From Blasia pusilla (Eukaryota; Marchantiophyta; Marchantiopsida; Blasiales): DNA of 64,000 nucleotides. The notes beneath the pieces are model-generated. The model was not told the DNA's origin and did no database searches. It saw only the letters and a program-made list of their open reading frames with translations. Each line of letters begins with the position of its first letter. Position 1 is the first letter of the stretch. Below are positions 61,901 to 64,000 of this stretch, one piece after another. The stretch covers positions 6,882,001-6,946,000 of the forward strand of contig CM114274.1 in NCBI GenBank assembly GCA_050084515.1, written 5' to 3'. Both the position numbers and the translations under genes were made by a program.

Positions 61901-63913
61901 CGTATGTTGCGCATCGGCAAAAACATTTTTTTTAAGCTGTCAAGAAACCCTTCATCCAGTTTTAATGAATCCCTACTGATTGCGTGCACATTGCACATCC
62001 ACAAAAACGGTTTTTAATCTTCCAAGAAGCTCCTTCTGCAGTTTCACTGAAAGTTTACTGATTGTCCTTACGTTGCGCATCCTAAAAAATACTTTCTAAG
62101 CTCTGTGCAGAAACTCTTCCTAATTTTTCGGTCTCTGTAAGGATTTCTACGGCATGACAAGGAAGGGGCAAGCTTACCTGCAGCATTCGCCAGTCAGATA
62201 CCGCACCTGGACCACCATACTTCTCCAGATCCTATTCCAAAGAGTGGCCAGAAACTCAGTCACACTGGGCAGCCACGAGCAGACAGACCCGTCGAATTCA
62301 GTGAGAGTCCATTCAGTTCTTGAAGGATTTCAAAGACTCCAGAGATTGATTGCAGTGGCGATCACACACAAACCAACCTTATAAAAGTCGGTAGGACCAA
62401 TCCGAGACAAGAATGTTCCTTCAGGAATATGCACCATCCATGAATCATACTGAACGCACTTGACCGTCTCACCGAGCGCATCAAGGATCTGTCGAGAACA
62501 GGAAGAGTTCAGTGTCAGGTCAGCACATGTTCCACTCCAACCAGAGAACTGCAGAGTCTTACACGACCTACTCATAGCACAACAATGCCCTGGTCGTCCA
62601 ATCCAATCCAATTCAATTCACCCACATGTGCTAAGGGATTGGCCTGGATCCCCCTGGATGAGAGTCCTGAAAACAGAGATGGTCCCGAGTCAAACTGGTA
62701 GCCCTGGATGTCGAAGGAGTGGGCAGCACCTCCTGGAATTGTGTGACTCTCCAACACTAGCACTTCGTCACCATAGCGTGCAAGGAGCCCTGCACAACAT
62801 AGACCGCCTACTCCACTCCCAATGACGACGACATCAGTCTCCTCGATTGCACCTGGACATGCTCTCAGATTGTCAGCGCCCTATACAACCAACAGGCTCA
62901 CGGCAGCTCTCCCATAACAATATACTGACTCACACCTCTCATACACTCCCGCAAGGCCCTCGACAATGTTCACTCCATAGCCACGACAGAGGCGACAGAT
63001 GTGGTGCAGCCGAGATGATGCTATCTATCGATAAAATTGACGTTCATCCAAATGAGCATCGCGCCCTTAAGGTATGTCTTCTACGCGCCATCACCACCAA
63101 ACGCCAGTGATTTGTTTTGAAAAAGAACAGGCACCATGAATGACAAGGCGAGAAAAGAAAACCAAATGGATTCCAAGGGTCTCCTGATTTCCGCGAGAAA
63201 AGGCACGCTCCATGGATGAGAGAAAATTGAATAGAAAACTAGGGGATTCAAAGAGTGAACAAAGTCTAACCCATAATCGGTATGAATGAAAGAAAAGAGA
63301 ACGTCTTGCAAACTACGTTGACCTGCAAACAGAAACAATTTTAATTGAATCAACAGAAACAGAATACCTTAACGAGTCCACTCAAGATAGATCACCACGA
63401 AGAGAATCTCTAGCAATGACATCTCTTATAAGACTACTGATTTGATGAGAAATCTTTCACAAAACTTCTCATTTCATGATAAATATTTACTCCGTCCAAT
63501 TCGCCGGTTGCGGAGGGAGAACCAGTATGGGTAACAGAAACCTCATGAGCCACCACAACTCTGGCGAATCCCCGCCAATCGGTTCGCCACAAATCGATTC
63601 TCTTCTGTCAAACTGCTGCCGCAAGTTAACTACGAAAATTACTCGAGGCTTAGGGATACCCACCTTCCACAGGTCTGGTAGTTCCATCAGAGGCCTTCGC
63701 TCTCACTTTAGAAGCTTGCGATTCCTTCCCTGTCCTGCAGATTTTGAAGGCTAAACTGCTACAACTCCTCCAATCCAGCAGTTTCCCGCGGCATTTCAAT
63801 GTGTGGCCGATTATTTTTGGTGCAACTACAGGAGCATCGGAGCAGATGGAGGGAGCTGCAAAGTGGGAGAACGCGGAACAGCGCAGGATGGGATTTTGTG
63901 ACACCAACTCCAT
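58985..63913 (-). CDS. plastid-type FAD oxidoreductase of the carotenoid isomerase (CRTISO-like) family, nine exons
   Basis: Exons (minus) are 63913-63664, 62852-62626, 62488-62378, 62231-62178, 61607-61326, 61143-60952, 60493-60335, 60126-59890 and 59299-58985. All join in frame with GT-AG borders to 608 residues. The first 80 residues are Ser/Ala/Lys/Arg-rich without a domain and look like a plastid transit peptide. The dinucleotide-binding fold follows (VVVIGSGVGGLCCAGLLA, VLVLESHTIPGGAAHSF). Later blocks are YDSWMVHIPEGTF, LEYPVGGTGAIVGALVRGLE and the C-terminal GTPLTHERFIRR, RGTYGPAI and YCCGDSTFPGIGIPAVAASG. This matches the plant CRTISO-like clade (the Arabidopsis At1g57770 type, from memory) better than true prolycopene isomerase. 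It probably acts on carotenoid or related polyene substrates; the substrate is unproven. The exon 2/3 border (PLAH to ILDAL) is the least certain join. Confidence 0.87.
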
Positions 63914-64000
63914 GGTTTAAGCTCGTGCGTCCAAGCAGACTCTGGATTGCTATGAAGGGATCCTTGAACCAGCCCCGGGGGGGGGTGGCTGCTGCTACTG
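63914..64000. other. 5' flank of the carotenoid-isomerase-like gene
   Basis: Only 87 bases upstream of the ATG are in the window, including a G-run at 63977-63985. The promoter lies outside. Confidence 0.5.

Overview
The window is nuclear DNA of a land plant. It has three intron-bearing plant genes with GT-AG introns and plant-type products, a short TTTAGGG telomere-type run, and long AT-rich intergenic stretches packed with transposable-element debris. The gene set and the element types would fit a bryophyte, lycophyte or fern as well as a seed plant, and the lineage cannot be fixed from this sequence.

Layout. 1-5.8 kb: AT-rich intergenic DNA, then a GC-rich gene-upstream zone. 5.8-7.5 kb: two-exon secreted protein of the root cap / LEA-related family (+). 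7.5-20.3 kb: intergenic DNA with a 190-bp Helitron, a GC-rich terminal-inverted-repeat element with a target duplication, CT microsatellites, a SINE-like unit, a tandem Helitron pair and a decayed Helitron Rep gene. 20.3-24.0 kb: four-exon cytochrome b561/DOMON membrane protein (-). 24-33.7 kb: mostly AT-rich sequence with dispersed repeat fragments. 33.7-53.4 kb: two diverged Ty3/gypsy-type retrotransposons placed head to head, left copy on -, right copy on +. 54.2-56.4 kb: another small Helitron and a non-LTR-type fragment. 56.75-58.7 kb: tandem repeat array. 59.0-63.9 kb: nine-exon plastid-type carotenoid-isomerase-like FAD oxidoreductase (-).

The main find is the retrotransposon family at 34-53 kb. 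Both copies read gag - aspartic protease - C5 cytosine DNA methyltransferase - reverse transcriptase - RNase H - integrase - PHD finger. The methyltransferase shows motifs I, IV (with the PCQ catalytic cysteine), VI, VIII, IX and X in canonical order. The PHD finger (C4HC3) ends the polyprotein behind the integrase. The element would therefore carry a chromatin writer and a chromatin reader. Because the two copies are clearly diverged yet share the architecture, it is a family trait and not a one-off capture. Retrotransposon-borne cytosine methyltransferases are, from memory, known in dinoflagellates and charophyte algae; I do not know of the methyltransferase plus PHD combination being described.

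Both copies are dead. They contain frameshifts, loss of integrase catalytic residues, and stops that are mostly TAG, as expected from C-to-T decay at CAG (CHG) sites. The + copy sits inside a dispersed repeat whose uninterrupted counterpart at 33.8 kb gives the empty site and a 4-bp target duplication. The - copy carries a repeat/RT exchange suggesting an inversion, or a misassembly.
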